64,000 bases of DNA from Adiantum capillus-veneris (GCA_014529385.2 CM043966.1:36558739-36622738), one strand, 5' to 3'; shown: positions 45,121 through 56,190, numbered from the stretch's first letter. The notes: generated by a model not told the origin, from the letters alone. A program made the numbers and translations.

Positions 45121-47325
45121 ATGCCTCAACTCAAAATGATACAAGATTGGGGGTACGACCAAATTTACCTAAGGCACAAAGAGCTAATAACGAAAATCAA
45201 CATGAAGGATCACAACTATAGAGACGTTGCAAAAACACCAGTGCAAGAATTTAATTCAACCACTGTAAATGAAAAAGAAACACCTGCATGGATGCAAACG
45301 AAAGTGCATGTCTGGATGTGTGGAGCATCTGATTGTGGAGACATAATCAAAGAGGAATGCGTATTGGAAAGATTCGTAGAAGACGAGGCTTATCTCCCAG
45401 AACCTTTCCGTGAACATTTATTTGAGCCATTTGGGTGGACTCAAATATTGTCAACCTTGGACGTATGTGTTAACGAATGCACGTCTACAAAATTTTGTGA
45501 CGAAGAAGGATACGACCTAGTAACGTTGCAAATGGCTAGCGTCATCCTTGAGTCAGGATCAGAGAGCGAGGAACAAGAAGAACCACCACGTGAGACCGAG
45601 TGTAAAAGAATAAATGATGAGATATCTATAGTGAACGATAGGAATCGAACAGAGGAGGAATTCACGGATTCACTAAGCGGCGACCTTCCATCACTGGATG
45701 ATGAAATCCAAATGATAGAGGCTGATGATGAAAGATCATGTGGATCAGAGACCAATAGGAAATACAAGTCAAGACAGGACAGGTTTTACGAGTTTCCTAA
45801 CCAAAAACCTAGTCGACAAGAGCGGTATAAATCCAAGAGAACAAGAAAATCAAGGGCGAACAAGCATAATCCGATGCCACTTGTCAATGAGAGAACGGGA
45901 TATCTAAAGCTTGTCAAAGCTGATGATTGTGTCAAAGACGAGGTCACTGACCGGTTTATCAAAACTAAACCATGGAAAAACAACAAGAAGAACAGGCACA
46001 AAAAGCGAATGTCTAAATCGCATAAAGGGGGGAAAACAGGGTCTGGAATGACCAAAACAGAGAGGAAAATGAAGTACAATAAGCTCAAGCGAACCCTCAG
46101 AGACATATGGATGATTGAAATGGAAACAAATGAGGACACGAATTCTGACAAGACGAATGCACCATCCCATTATAAGAAGTATACCATACAAGATAGGAAA
46201 ATCATAGTGCAACAACCAATGAGGGAATTGAAGGAACCGGGTACATCGTACGACGGTCCTAAGAAAGCCAAACGAATAGATCTAGCGGAGCTGGGAGAAG
46301 ATCCAAAACCTGCATATATTGCCACGGATCTTACTGAAGAAGAGGAAAATCTTTTGGTAGCTACTCTTAAACAGTATAGAGATCTGTTTTCCTGGTCATA
46401 CAAAGATATTAAGTGGGTGGATCCAAGTATCTGTCAACACACAATACCCCTTAAGAATGACGCCAAACCCAACAGACAACGTCCCTATACTTACAATGAA
46501 ACGTTTGCAAAAAATATCAAGGAGGAGATAGATAAAGTTAAAGAGGCAGAGTTTATTTACAAAATTGAGCACACCGATTGGGTTTCACCGATTGTGGTGG
46601 TCCCGAATAAAAATGGAAAGTTAAGAGTGTGCGTCAATCTCAAGAAAGTAAACGGTGCTACAATTTGGGACAACTATCCCCTACCCATAACTGATCATGT
46701 AATAGAAAGAGTGGCAGGTAAAGAGACTTATAGTTTCTTAGATGGCTTTTTGGGTTACAACCAACTCGCAATAAAGCCAAAGTATCAGCACAAAACGGCT
46801 TTTTCAACTGAATGGGGTATTTTTGCATTCCGGATAATGGCTTTTGGGTTAACAAATGCACCAGCCACATTTCAGAGGCTGATGGGTCATGCTTTTAAAG
46901 AATATCTAAGACAGTTCTTAGAAATTTACATGGATGACTTGTGCGTTCACTCTCTTGTAAGATTGGAGCACATAGAGCACTTGACCAAGGTGTTCAAAAA
47001 ATGCAGACTGTATCGGATTTGCCTGAATCCAGAGAAATGTGTCTTCATGGTAAGACGGGGAAAAATATTGGGACATATAGTGTCCAAAAACGGTATTTCG
47101 ATAGACATGGAGAAGATCAACGTCATTGCTTATCTACCACGACCAGTAAAGGTAAAGGAGGTACAGGAATTTATGGGCCATTGTGGATATTATCGCAGAT
47201 TTATCTACTCATACGCTATAATTGCAAAACCACTTTACGCACTGATAACTAAATTTGAGTGGACGGATGAGTGCGAGAAAGCTTTTCAAATTTTGAAGCA
47301 AAGGTTAATTTCCTCTCCAATTTGA
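45121..47325 (+). CDS. Element B linker and reverse transcriptase (734 codons open)
   Basis: The N-terminal part repeats the Cys-containing block of A (WMCGASDCG, FEPFGWTQILSTLDVCVNE, EEGYDLV), then a long charged linker with many Lys/Arg (about residues 200-370). RT begins near residue 440: [77 protein letters not shown] (catalytic YMDD intact), NPEKCVFMVRRGKILGHIV and GHCGYYRRFI. It ends with the start of the RT connection (EWTDECEKAFQILKQRL) where a one-base shift creates a stop. RT copies element RNA into DNA. This is the best preserved coding part of B. Confidence 0.93.
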   Translation: MPQLKMIQDWGYDQIYLRHKELITKINMKDHNYRDVAKTPVQEFNSTTVNEKETPAWMQTKVHVWMCGASDCGDIIKEECVLERFVEDEAYLPEPFREHLFEPFGWTQILSTLDVCVNECTSTKFCDEEGYDLVTLQMASVILESGSESEEQEEPPRETECKRINDEISIVNDRNRTEEEFTDSLSGDLPSLDDEIQMIEADDERSCGSETNRKYKSRQDRFYEFPNQKPSRQERYKSKRTRKSRANKHNPMPLVNERTGYLKLVKADDCVKDEVTDRFIKTKPWKNNKKNRHKKRMSKSHKGGKTGSGMTKTERKMKYNKLKRTLRDIWMIEMETNEDTNSDKTNAPSHYKKYTIQDRKIIVQQPMRELKEPGTSYDGPKKAKRIDLAELGEDPKPAYIATDLTEEEENLLVATLKQYRDLFSWSYKDIKWVDPSICQHTIPLKNDAKPNRQRPYTYNETFAKNIKEEIDKVKEAEFIYKIEHTDWVSPIVVVPNKNGKLRVCVNLKKVNGATIWDNYPLPITDHVIERVAGKETYSFLDGFLGYNQLAIKPKYQHKTAFSTEWGIFAFRIMAFGLTNAPATFQRLMGHAFKEYLRQFLEIYMDDLCVHSLVRLEHIEHLTKVFKKCRLYRICLNPEKCVFMVRRGKILGHIVSKNGISIDMEKINVIAYLPRPVKVKEVQEFMGHCGYYRRFIYSYAIIAKPLYALITKFEWTDECEKAFQILKQRLISSPI

Positions 47326-47735
47326 AGGCTCCAGATTGGGAAAAGATATTCCACATCCACGTAGATGCATCAGTGTATGCAATAGGATGCATACTTGCAT
47401 AACCTGGAGAGAACAACATGGATTTTCCAATAAGTTACTCCAGTAGACAACTGAACAATGCAGAGAAGAATTACACAACAACTGAGAGGGAGGTTTGGGT
47501 ATGGTATATGCAGTGAAAAAGTTTAGACACTACTTACTTTCCAATAAATTTGTATTCTTCGTTGATCACCAACCACTGTTGTACTTAGTAAACAAACCTT
47601 GCAGTACGGGAAGGATTGTTCGATGGTTCATCATACTGCTTGAGTTTGACTTCACGATAGTAGTCAAAAAAGGAACTACACACCAAAGAGCGGATCATTT
47701 ATCTAGAATGATGCATGGAGAAAACCCGTAGGGGT
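47326..47735 (+). pseudogene. RNase H of element B, split by frameshifts
   Basis: After the one-base shift near 47321 the sequence gives KAPDWEKIFHIHVDASVYAIG, a TAA near 47401, PISYSSRQLNNAEKNYTTTE, another shift near 47491, then GMVYAVKKFRHYLLSNKF, VDHQPLLYLVNK and ADHLSRM. These are the usual D, E, D and DHLSR landmarks of gypsy RNase H, which removes RNA from RNA-DNA hybrids. A third shift near 47730 leads into the integrase frame. Confidence 0.85.
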
Positions 47736-47745
47736 TGATGATGAT

Positions 47746-49014
47746 TTGCCAGATGCATATCTTTTCAACATAGAAATGGTTCCAAGATGGAGCGAGGATG
47801 TAATTCCTTTGCTGACTATCAGGTCATTGAATGTGACAAGACAACCATCTACCATTGCAGCATCCAGATCATTGGTAATGTTGGCGGGCAGGTTATACAA
47901 ACAGGGATCGGATCAAATCCTTAGGCTTTGTGTTGAATCGAGTGAACAGGAATTGTACCTAAACCAAGCTCATGTACAAACAACGGGGATTCACAATGGG
48001 CATGCACAGATGTATCAAAGATTAATGAGAATGGGTGTGTATTGGCCGAAAATGCAACGTAGTGTTCATATGCATATCAAATCATGCGTTAGATGCACGC
48101 TTCAAAAGCCAATAAAGCATGCAACTCTATTCAGATTATCTGTAGCACCCCGACGGAGTAACTACATTATTGAATACCTCACCACCAGGATACTGCCTGA
48201 AGGGATGAGTAGATCACGTATCAAAACGATCACGAAAGAGGCAGAAAACTATGTACTAATTGAGGACAATCTTTACAAGAGGGGAAAAGACAATCAATTG
48301 AGAATGTGCACGACTGAAGAGGAATACATTCCTATCTTAGAGCAAGCACACGGCGGACAAGCTGGTGAACATTTCTCAGCTGACAAAACGGCCAAAGCAA
48401 TTCTTATTGCAGGCATATGGTGGCCTACACTATTCATGGATGCTGAAGAGTTCGTGAAACAATGTGACGATTGCCAGAAAACAAAAATTCCTAGAGCACG
48501 AAATGATATGCCCTTGAGGCCAATGATGGGGGCAAGAGCGTTTGCGAAATGGGGAATAGATTTTGTAGGACCGATAGCGTCTCCGGGATATAAAACGCAA
48601 GCTCAATACATTATTGTGGCAACAAATTATCTAAAAAAATGGGTGGAAGCAAAAGCAACAACCAAAAATGATGCAAAAACAACAGCACAGTTTTTGTATG
48701 AGAACATTTTCACCAGATATGGCTTACCAATAGAGTTAGTGAGCGATAGAGGAACTCACTTCATCAATGAAGTGATCGAATTCCTTTTGGATAAATTCAT
48801 GGTAATTCACAGTAAGTCAGCTCCCTATCACCCACAAGCTAACGGCCAAGCAGAAAGTACGAATAAGATTTTGGTGACAATTCTCACCGAAATTGTTGGC
48901 GAATCGAGAGCTGACTGGGATCAAAAGCTGCATTCAGCTTTATGGGCATATAGAGTAGCTTACAAAACATCAATCGGAAGGACTCCGTTCAACATGGTTT
49001 ATGGTTTATGGTAA
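47746..49014 (+). CDS. Integrase of element B with two zinc-binding domains
   Basis: The 422-codon frame contains two H2C2-type zinc domains in series. The first is RLYKQGSDQILRLC, then AHVQTTGIHNGHAQMY, GVYWPKMQ and CVRC (about 47880-48105). The second is NLYKRGKDNQLRMC, then AHGGQAGEHFS, GIWWPTLF and CDDC (about 48265-48480), at the usual place for the Athila/Tat group. The catalytic core has WGIDFVGPI, VSDRGTHF and PYHPQANGQAESTN, so D, D and E are all present. The frame ends at a 7-bp tandem duplication (TTTATGG, about 48997-49011) that shifts it. Integrase joins the cDNA to the host chromosome. Confidence 0.9.
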   Translation: MPDAYLFNIEMVPRWSEDVIPLLTIRSLNVTRQPSTIAASRSLVMLAGRLYKQGSDQILRLCVESSEQELYLNQAHVQTTGIHNGHAQMYQRLMRMGVYWPKMQRSVHMHIKSCVRCTLQKPIKHATLFRLSVAPRRSNYIIEYLTTRILPEGMSRSRIKTITKEAENYVLIEDNLYKRGKDNQLRMCTTEEEYIPILEQAHGGQAGEHFSADKTAKAILIAGIWWPTLFMDAEEFVKQCDDCQKTKIPRARNDMPLRPMMGARAFAKWGIDFVGPIASPGYKTQAQYIIVATNYLKKWVEAKATTKNDAKTTAQFLYENIFTRYGLPIELVSDRGTHFINEVIEFLLDKFMVIHSKSAPYHPQANGQAESTNKILVTILTEIVGESRADWDQKLHSALWAYRVAYKTSIGRTPFNMVYGLW

Positions 49015-49606
49015 ACAATTAGAATGGACGGGCCACGAATTATCCAATCAGATAGATGTCCTAGAAAAACTGGATAAAACTAGATTAAGAGCCGTTGCAT
49101 CAATCTACGCGCAAAAACGAAACATGAAATCATTCTTTGATCAGCATGTTATCAGCAAGGAATTTGCTACTGGGGATTACGTCTTAATGTATACCCTGAA
49201 ACAACATTCTCGGAAACTCAAAAAGCGAGGCAACGGACCCTATGTGATTCATGACATATCATCTAGCGATGCCATTAAACTTGCGACATTAGAGGGAGAG
49301 GAAATGCCTAACTGGATTAGTGGTTACAGACTAAAGAAATACAACCTACCATTGACCTCAAAGATGCTTGCCAAAATACACGCTGCGAAGGAGCGCAAGA
49401 ACAAAGCAAAGGAGACAAAAGCTCAAGCGCAGGAGGAGGCCAAAGTCAGGATTTTAAAACGAAAACAAAACTTACAACAACAAAGACTTCCTCAACCAAC
49501 AGATACGGCTCAAATTCCTCTTTCTATAATTCAAAATAATGAGCAATGGGAAACAGGAATCGATGTTCGCATCACTGTCAGACTTCCGCATGGCAGATAT
49601 CAATGA
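49001..49606 (+). CDS. Integrase C-terminal part and linker of element B
   Basis: Continuing after the 7-bp duplication: QLEWTGHELSNQIDVLEKLD, RNMKSFFDQHVISKEFATGD, the integrase C-terminal beta-barrel region (GDYVLMYTLKQHSRKLKKRGNGPY) and YRLKKYNLPL. Then a Lys/Ala/Gln-rich helix (AKERKNKAKETKAQAQEEAK) and a linker leading to the next domain. It stops at a TGA (49604) explained by a single change. There is no chromodomain. Confidence 0.85.
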   Translation: MVYGKQLEWTGHELSNQIDVLEKLDKTRLRAVASIYAQKRNMKSFFDQHVISKEFATGDYVLMYTLKQHSRKLKKRGNGPYVIHDISSSDAIKLATLEGEEMPNWISGYRLKKYNLPLTSKMLAKIHAAKERKNKAKETKAQAQEEAKVRILKRKQNLQQQRLPQPTDTAQIPLSIIQNNEQWETGIDVRITVRLPHGRYQ

Positions 49607-50557
49607 GCATTGATTGACACAGGAGCAAGAGTCAATGTGGTCAACTTCTCCACTTACAGAATGCTTACAGATGAACCCCTAGTGCAATCCACATGTGATT
49701 TATAAGCTGCCAACGAAGCAAAAATGCCAACATTGGGGATAGTAAACTTACCGATCAATATTGATGGAAATAGTTGTCCTCATCAATTTGTCGTAATGAA
49801 AGACGTAGAAATCCGAGAATCACTATGTTTGGGAGCTCCATGGATGAGAACGTACAATGCAGTCACTGAATGGTTAGAACATGCGTTGATGTACACACAC
49901 GACTCTAACACGTACATGACTCCATTCACCAAAACAGAGCACTCGTGGCCGAGTATCCCCATCGACAAAAAGCAACCGGCTCATCAGCCAAAAACACCAC
50001 AAAAGGTTATTCGGAGAGTATGGATAAAGAAAAGATTGATGCCCAACAAACCAAGCAAGATATGGCTACCTAAGGACAAACTCCAGACGGAAGCAGCACC
50101 ATCTCAAAGACCTTCAGGATTTACTACAGAGTGGAAGTGGCAACCAAAACTGGAGAAAACTAAAGATTTGGCGACAAAGCTCGAAAGGAAACCCAAAACT
50201 CAAAACAAGAAGCCTGAACCTCCAAAATGGCACTGGAAACCTGTGAAAACTAAAGTCGAATCTGTAAAGATGCAACAAACCGAATACAAATGGGTTCTAA
50301 AAATAGTTGCCATCACAACACCAACAATCAGGGAAAGAGCAATTCGACTGCAAGCTCTTCTGTTCCATACACAGCTACCCTCGCCATCAAAAGCCACTAA
50401 AAACTACATTCAGTCCCCGCATCTTGCACAGCACCTTGGCATTGTCTCAAACATTAGAATAGGGCCACATTACAAGGCCATTCATAGACACAGATTCCAA
50501 AACCCATGCACATGCACCCAACCTTCGTCCGGGACGACTCAGACAAAGAAGGGGGAG
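49607..50557 (+). pseudogene. Second retropepsin-like domain and Trp/Pro/Lys region of element B
   Basis: The same frame continues after the TGA: ALIDTGARVNVVNFSTYRML (DTG at 49616), a TAA near 49702, GIVNLPINIDGNSCPHQFVV and ESLCLGAPWMRTYNAVTEW. This has the order of a retropepsin: DTGA, a hydrophobic strand block, then LG near the end. It follows integrase, where no protease belongs. Then come RRVWIKKRLMPNKPSKIWLP, TEWKWQPKLEK, WHWKPVKTK and EYKWVLKIV, related to the repeat ORF of A. The frame ends in TQTKKGE at the polypurine tract. Confidence 0.8.
50545..50557 (+). other. Polypurine tract of element B, no LTR behind it
   Basis: AAAGAAGGGGGAG preceded by GGGACGACTCAGAC, which aligns with GGGACGACACGAGCT before the tract of A at 41102. 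In A the LTR starts directly after; in B the next bases are TAATTGATGAATC, the start of element W sequence. Confidence 0.8.
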
Positions 50558-52781
50558 TAATTGATGAATCTAGCAGCAGTCAAGGCCATTAAGGGGTCCA
50601 ACGTGTATATATGTACATAATGTGTGTGTGTTTTCATTATTTAGAGTTCAATTTTGAACATATTCGATCAAAACCTGGCATTTTTAGCGTTTTGTATCTC
50701 CCGACCAACATAATAATGAGTTGTAATGACAAAATCCGAAGCATTGGGATGCTTCTAGAGAAAATATATGCTTAGGGGTGAGTATCATAATTTTGGCTAA
50801 TTTTTGCCAGTTAATAAGTATTTTCAATTTATTTTGTTTGATTTTTGTTAATAAAACATCAAAAATTAAAAAATATCATTTACAAGTGTCGGAATCAAGT
50901 TCTGAAGATGTCGAATTTCAGCCTTAATGATCATGACTACATTTCGCCAAAATCGCATCAAATGGTCATACGACGCCGGAATGACAAGCGGTTCGACCCA
51001 CAGGTGGTATGCAAATTATATCGGGATCAAAGGTGAGGAAAATCAGCCCTATGTCACGAAAATCTCGGGAAGATATAGGTCAGGTAGGCCAAATTCTAGC
51101 TCATTGTTCATTTTCACATTTTGAGAGAGAAGAAGAGAGCTTCTTGACCTAGAGCGAGCTGCCACATTTCTACCCCGTACGGACGGTCAGAGCTAGCATT
51201 TCATACCAGATTTCACAAGTATGTTCCTTATCAAGTAAAGATCAAGTCTATAACGCATGCAAGTACGAAACATTGCATAAACGGGCGAAGGGATCAAATC
51301 AAAGTCGGATCGGGTCAAATAGGTCAAGGGCCCTTAGAGGCATCCAAACAAAACTTTTTCCAGGCACAGAACACATCAATGTGCTCCCCACAAGGTCATG
51401 AACAAAGCCATATGATCAAATCACAGTTTGGTGGTGGTACACCGATCGCGATCGGTGTACCTCACTAACAAAATTTGGGACAAAATATGCAAAAAACCTC
51501 CCCTCAGCCTCGCCTACAATCTGCTGGTGTCAAAATTAATTTTAGCCTCTGTGGTACGATCGCGATCGGTGCCCCCAGATGCAGGTTTTGCAACTTTTGA
51601 TTTGACCCAGGCTTGGAACTCAATTAAAAGTACACTCTCTTGAATTTTCAAGGAAAATACACAAATTTTGCTCATGGAATGGGCCTAATTTGTCAAACAC
51701 AACCGAAACGGGAAAATTTGACCAACAACTACCAAAATCCGGTTAAAAATAATGATGGATAGTTTCAAGGGCATACTTGTCCGACTAAGAGTCAGAACAG
51801 TTGTAGAAAACCTCGAATGGATCTCAGGATCTCCTACAGGTACAGATATAATCATTTCAGTCTAGAATGACCACACAAAGGGAGAATTGGGGCCGAACCA
51901 AGGCCAAAGACCAAAAGGTGACTTAAAGATGTTCAAATATCACATGGATATCCAAGGAATGCCTGAAAAATGCACAAGTCTGGAAAATCTCCCAAGACGG
52001 GGTATAAAGTGCCTGATCAAGTCAAAATCAGACAGTGGAGTAGGCTGATGGTAGCAGCACATCATGGAAGAAGTGGAAGCTCTAAAACTAACTTCAACTA
52101 ACTCCAGCCTCCAACCAAATTTCATCAAGAAAACCCAATATGGTTAGACTTAGTAAAATAAGGTCAAACAGTGAAAAATTGCTCTGATTTGTTCATTTTA
52201 AGTCCAAACTTGGAAATAAATCATCAGTGGGCTAGGCAGGTATAGGGGTCCATGACCATCTAGTTTTCACCAAAAAAAGCTCAGGTACTGCGATCGCGAT
52301 CGGTGTACCTCAACATCATATTTTGACCAGAACCTAACAGATCCCTTGTATACATCTTGTTCAAGTCACCAACCAAGTTTCAAGCCATTTGGACATCAAA
52401 AACTCATAAAAAGACAAAGTCTAGTCCAAAACTCCCTTGTAACCCAAAATTGGGACCTATAAACTCAAAAGTGGTTCTAATGAAACACAGAGTGGACTAA
52501 AATGACCCTCCAACTATCAGCAACCCACTCATGTGATCAAATCTAATTTTGGCCTTTGTACTACGATCGCGATCGGTGTACCTCAGGTCCAGAATTGGCT
52601 CAGATTTTAATCAGTCATAGCTCTAGTCTACCTAGTCCCACTGGTGAAATATGGACAAGAATGGATGAAATTTGTTCAACTTATGATCAGTTTTAACTTT
52701 TGAACTGTTTTTTACTAAAAGTCTAAATGCGATTGATTGCGAAAGGAAAATCCTGACAGCTTGTGATTCTCCTGACACAGA
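50558..52781 (+). repeat. Non-coding spacer of W with four palindromic motifs
   Basis: Motifs at 51443-51461, 51557-51575 (ending GGTGCCCCC instead of GGTGTACC), 52291-52309 and 52564-52582. The flanks resemble the A leader weakly (TTTTGACCAGA, ACTCATAAAA). No open frame of note. A (GT)n stretch is at about 50620-50632. Confidence 0.85.
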
Positions 52782-55700
52782 ATGCCTAGCCAAAAGAAAG
52801 AAAGGCAGTGGACAACAGCACCATATGAAGTGGAGGAGCTCGCTACAAATGAAAAGGCTCACATCTCGGATGAAATACTAGCTCAGATTTCTACCCACAT
52901 GTTCATCTCGAAGTTTAAGGATGCTGATGGTGACATGGTAAAGACAACTATCATGCCACAAGAGATATGGAACCTCCACCGAAGGTCGGAGATAATAGAG
53001 GCAGTGTGAGCTGTGCATTTGGAGCAATTTTTCATATTACAGTCATGGGGAATAGATTACATGAGGGCCCACGAGCTTATGAGCTCGATATAATATGATG
53101 GGCAGGCAATGCTCACGGACAAGGATGGATCAAAGGTGAAAGTAAAGATCACGAAAGAAATCATCAATGAAGCTTTGCATTTCCTCCCAGGGCAACACAA
53201 CTTGCTGGCAAAGACAAAGGCACCGGATAATGAGAAGGCATTCGTTAAAGTAAAAGGAAACAAATACAAATACAATGACATGATATACGGAGAGCTGGAA
53301 TTGCCAATGAGATTGATCTCTCAGCATTTCAGAGTACAAAAGCCTCCTCGCTACACCGAGCCAATCCTGCACATTGCCGTGGACTTGGCTTTAGCAACAA
53401 CTAAAAATAGAACCATTCGCTACGATTACGGTTCTTACATTTTGGAAAACTTTGTCAAAGCAAATTTGAAAAGCTCGGCAAAAAACAAAAGCTACATGAA
53501 CGCAGGGCCGATGCTAACAAGAATAGCATATCAAGCTTTGGGAATGATTGAAGATCTGCCAGCTCTGCCAGTACTCAAACAGCCCTGATTCAGAAAGCAA
53601 AGCTGGTTGCTCATTCAGTAAGGACGACCCCTGGTGCGCATCATGGCGCTCAGCAAAGGCCTCCAACAAAAGCTCGAGTAATGAAGAAAAAACAGAGACT
53701 GGTGAAGAAGGAAAATCTCAAGAGTCAAAAGACAAAGGGCCATCAGAGTTTGAAGAAAGCGAGGAGGAAGACTCCACAAAGCCGCTCAAGAGAAAAAGAA
53801 GGGAGAGAACTGCAGTACCACAATCGGACCTTCAAAAAGCATATGCAAAAGCCCAACAAAGTGTCGAGAAAAGAAGAACCAAATTACGGACTGACAGACA
53901 GGCAAGAGCTACTGCAACACAACAAACACAAAAAAGAAGATTCGAGAAGGAAAGGCAAGAAAGAATAGAAAATGCAGCTCACATACGGGCTGAAAAGCAA
54001 AGGTTAGAAGCAGAGCAAAAGGCTGCAGAAGTGGACATTTCTTTGCAGTCCACTGAAGGAACGAAGGAGAAAGACGCAGCTGATGAAACAAACCAAGCAG
54101 AGCAGCTAAAGAAGATTCAAAGAGAGAGGAATGTGGAAGCGCGACGGGCGGTGGATCTGACCCGCCAAAGAATCATCAAGATTTTAAAGAAAAGAAAAGC
54201 AGAAGCATCTTTTTCACAAACGAGGGGAAGATGCTTCCAAAAAGAGGCATTTACAAGAAGAAGCAAGCCCACCTCCTCCCTTGCCCAAATCACCACCACC
54301 TCCCTCGCCAAAATCTCCTCCTCCTCCCCCTTCTCCATCAAACAAAAAACCGCCACCTCCTCCTCCTTCAACCTCGCAAAAGGAGTTTATACCTCCTACA
54401 GAAGCAATCGGATACCACGAAGCCTTCTAGGCTGTTGCTGGTTTTTATTACAAGCAAGCTTTAAAGGAATTAGAAAGACAGTTCCAGTGCCAGCACGTGG
54501 TGCTGAGTGAAAAGGAAAGGCAGGTACAGAAGGCCCAACAAAAGCAAGCATCTGGGCAAGAGGAGTTAGAGAGCCTGAGGGCGCGACTAGAACTCACAAC
54601 GGAGGAAAGAGACCTTGAGCAACAGCGGTCTCAGTCTCTGATTAGAGATTTGGTAGACGTCAAGACAGATTTGACCGCCAAAGAAAAGGAATGCCAAGAA
54701 TTGACAGCAAGAGTACAGAAAGCAACAGAGCAGCTTGCTTACGAGAGCGCAAGATTTCAGAGACTTAACAGTTCATACAACACTGTCAAAAGCACTCTGA
54801 CAACTTTGATGGAAAATCAGGAACCTGCTGGAGCATTGGTCTCCACATCTGACAATGCCACAGCAGTGAACACTATAGCGGCACTGAAATCGGAGCTAGA
54901 GCAAGAAAAGCTTCAAAGACAGCTGCTCGTATCAGGAATGGTGGCCCAGACGGCGACAAATGAGCAAAAGATAAATGAACTGGAGCAGCAACTAGCTCAA
55001 GCAAGCGCCGAATTAGAGACTCAGAAGCAAATCGGTGACACGCTGCTAAAGGAAAAAGAAGATCTACTTTTTCAACAACAAATCACAGTAGACAAAGCCC
55101 AGAGTCAACCGCAACTACTGCCCGGACAACAAGTGCCTGATTTGCTTGAAACATCACACCAAGGGCAACAAGAGCATGAATTTTTTGAGCCAGATATGGA
55201 TATTAGAGATGAGCTCAATGAGAGAATTAAGGACATGCCAGAGGGGCCAGCAAAGGAGTACATGCTCTATGAAAAGAAGATAATGGAGTCAGCGGCCCTG
55301 GCCTACTTATAGCCAGAAGAGCAGGTGGAAGGGTTTGGTCATGAGTACCTCCCATTTCCTCTGCTATGTCATGAAGCAATTCTGTGGAAGGAAAAGATGC
55401 GGCCGGCCCTGCCACGAAACAAAGATGGGGGTTACGAAGGCATTGCACTAACAGCGGAAGAAGCCTAGATTCTTGTCGACGACCACCCAAAGTGGAGGCA
55501 GAAGTGGTTGGACAAACGACCACAAGATCTAACTAACTACCACAACGCTCCTCAACATATACAAAGAGATCCTACTTTTTGCCCAGTCCCTAGAAGACGC
55601 ACATGGAAGGATTTCACCACATGGAAAGGCTCAAGGCCGCAAAAACTGAATTACCCGGTCTTGACAGCGCAATAGCCCCCTACAGTAGCCTACATGATCA

Positions 55701-55990
55701 ACACACTGAATTCGACAGTCACCTTGCTACGGGATGTCCCCAACGTGGCATGTCAAATGCTAGTAAAGATAGCCCGGATGATCGTCACCTGCATCCAGGT
55801 GTTTAAAGACACTGAAGGCGACGATCATCCGTGGAATCTGTTCTTGGAAGGGCACAGAGGGATCTGCTAGAATCTCCAAGATTCACCGCCATGACACATT
55901 TTGATGGCAATGTACTCCAGGCTAATGTACCTACCCTCACACTACTTGCAGACATTCGAAGAGGCCTTCATAGGATTCTTTGAAATTGAC
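52782..55990 (+). pseudogene. Polyproline/coiled-coil protein of element W (about 1,000 aa)
   Basis: The N-terminal part (52782-53588, one frame, TGA at 53007 and TAA at 53091) begins MPSQKKERQWTTAPYEVEEL and includes VKITKEIINEALHFLPG and YTEPILHIAVDLALATTKNR. A frameshift near 53585 leads to an acidic/basic linker (EEKTETGEEGK..., KRKRRERT) and a charged helix rich in Lys, Glu, Gln and Arg (53840-54200). A second shift near 54225 restores a frame with four PPPP runs (about 54268-54370). Then comes a long coiled coil (54480-55120: QQKQASGQEELESLRARLEL) and an acidic tail, with TAG stops at 55310 and about 55466, each explained by CAG to TAG. It has no gag, RT or integrase motif. The N-terminal fold faintly recalls plant-mobile-domain-like proteins; this is a guess. 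Function unknown. Confidence 0.6.
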
Positions 55991-56190
55991 TCAAGGATTT
56001 CCATCCTATGGCAAAGGACCTCAAGGCACGATACGTAGCATACCAACACACGTTAAGTTAAAATCCATTCAGACAGCATCAAGAAGCCCTGGAAGTTGTC
56101 CTTCGAACAAGAAGCTTTTCAGCAACACTTGCTTCATTGGAGCCACATCAACGGCCAAAGCACTGAACATGCACGAGGGCGTGCAAGGAT

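Larger units (their letters stand above)
42051..50557 (+). mobile_element. Element B: gypsy element of the A family with full gag-pol
   Basis: Order: gag (42111-43526), gag C-terminus and protease (43523-45114), linker and RT (45121-47325), RNase H (47326-47735), integrase (47746-49606), second retropepsin (49610 on), Trp/Pro/Lys repeats (to 50540), polypurine tract (50545-50557). It starts right after truncated LTR2 without PBS or leader. After its polypurine tract there is no LTR; element W sequence follows. RT wording (YSFLDGFLGYNQLAI, YMDD, NPEKCVF) is of the non-chromovirus Athila/Tat type. It is broken by about six stops and five frameshifts. Confidence 0.85.
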
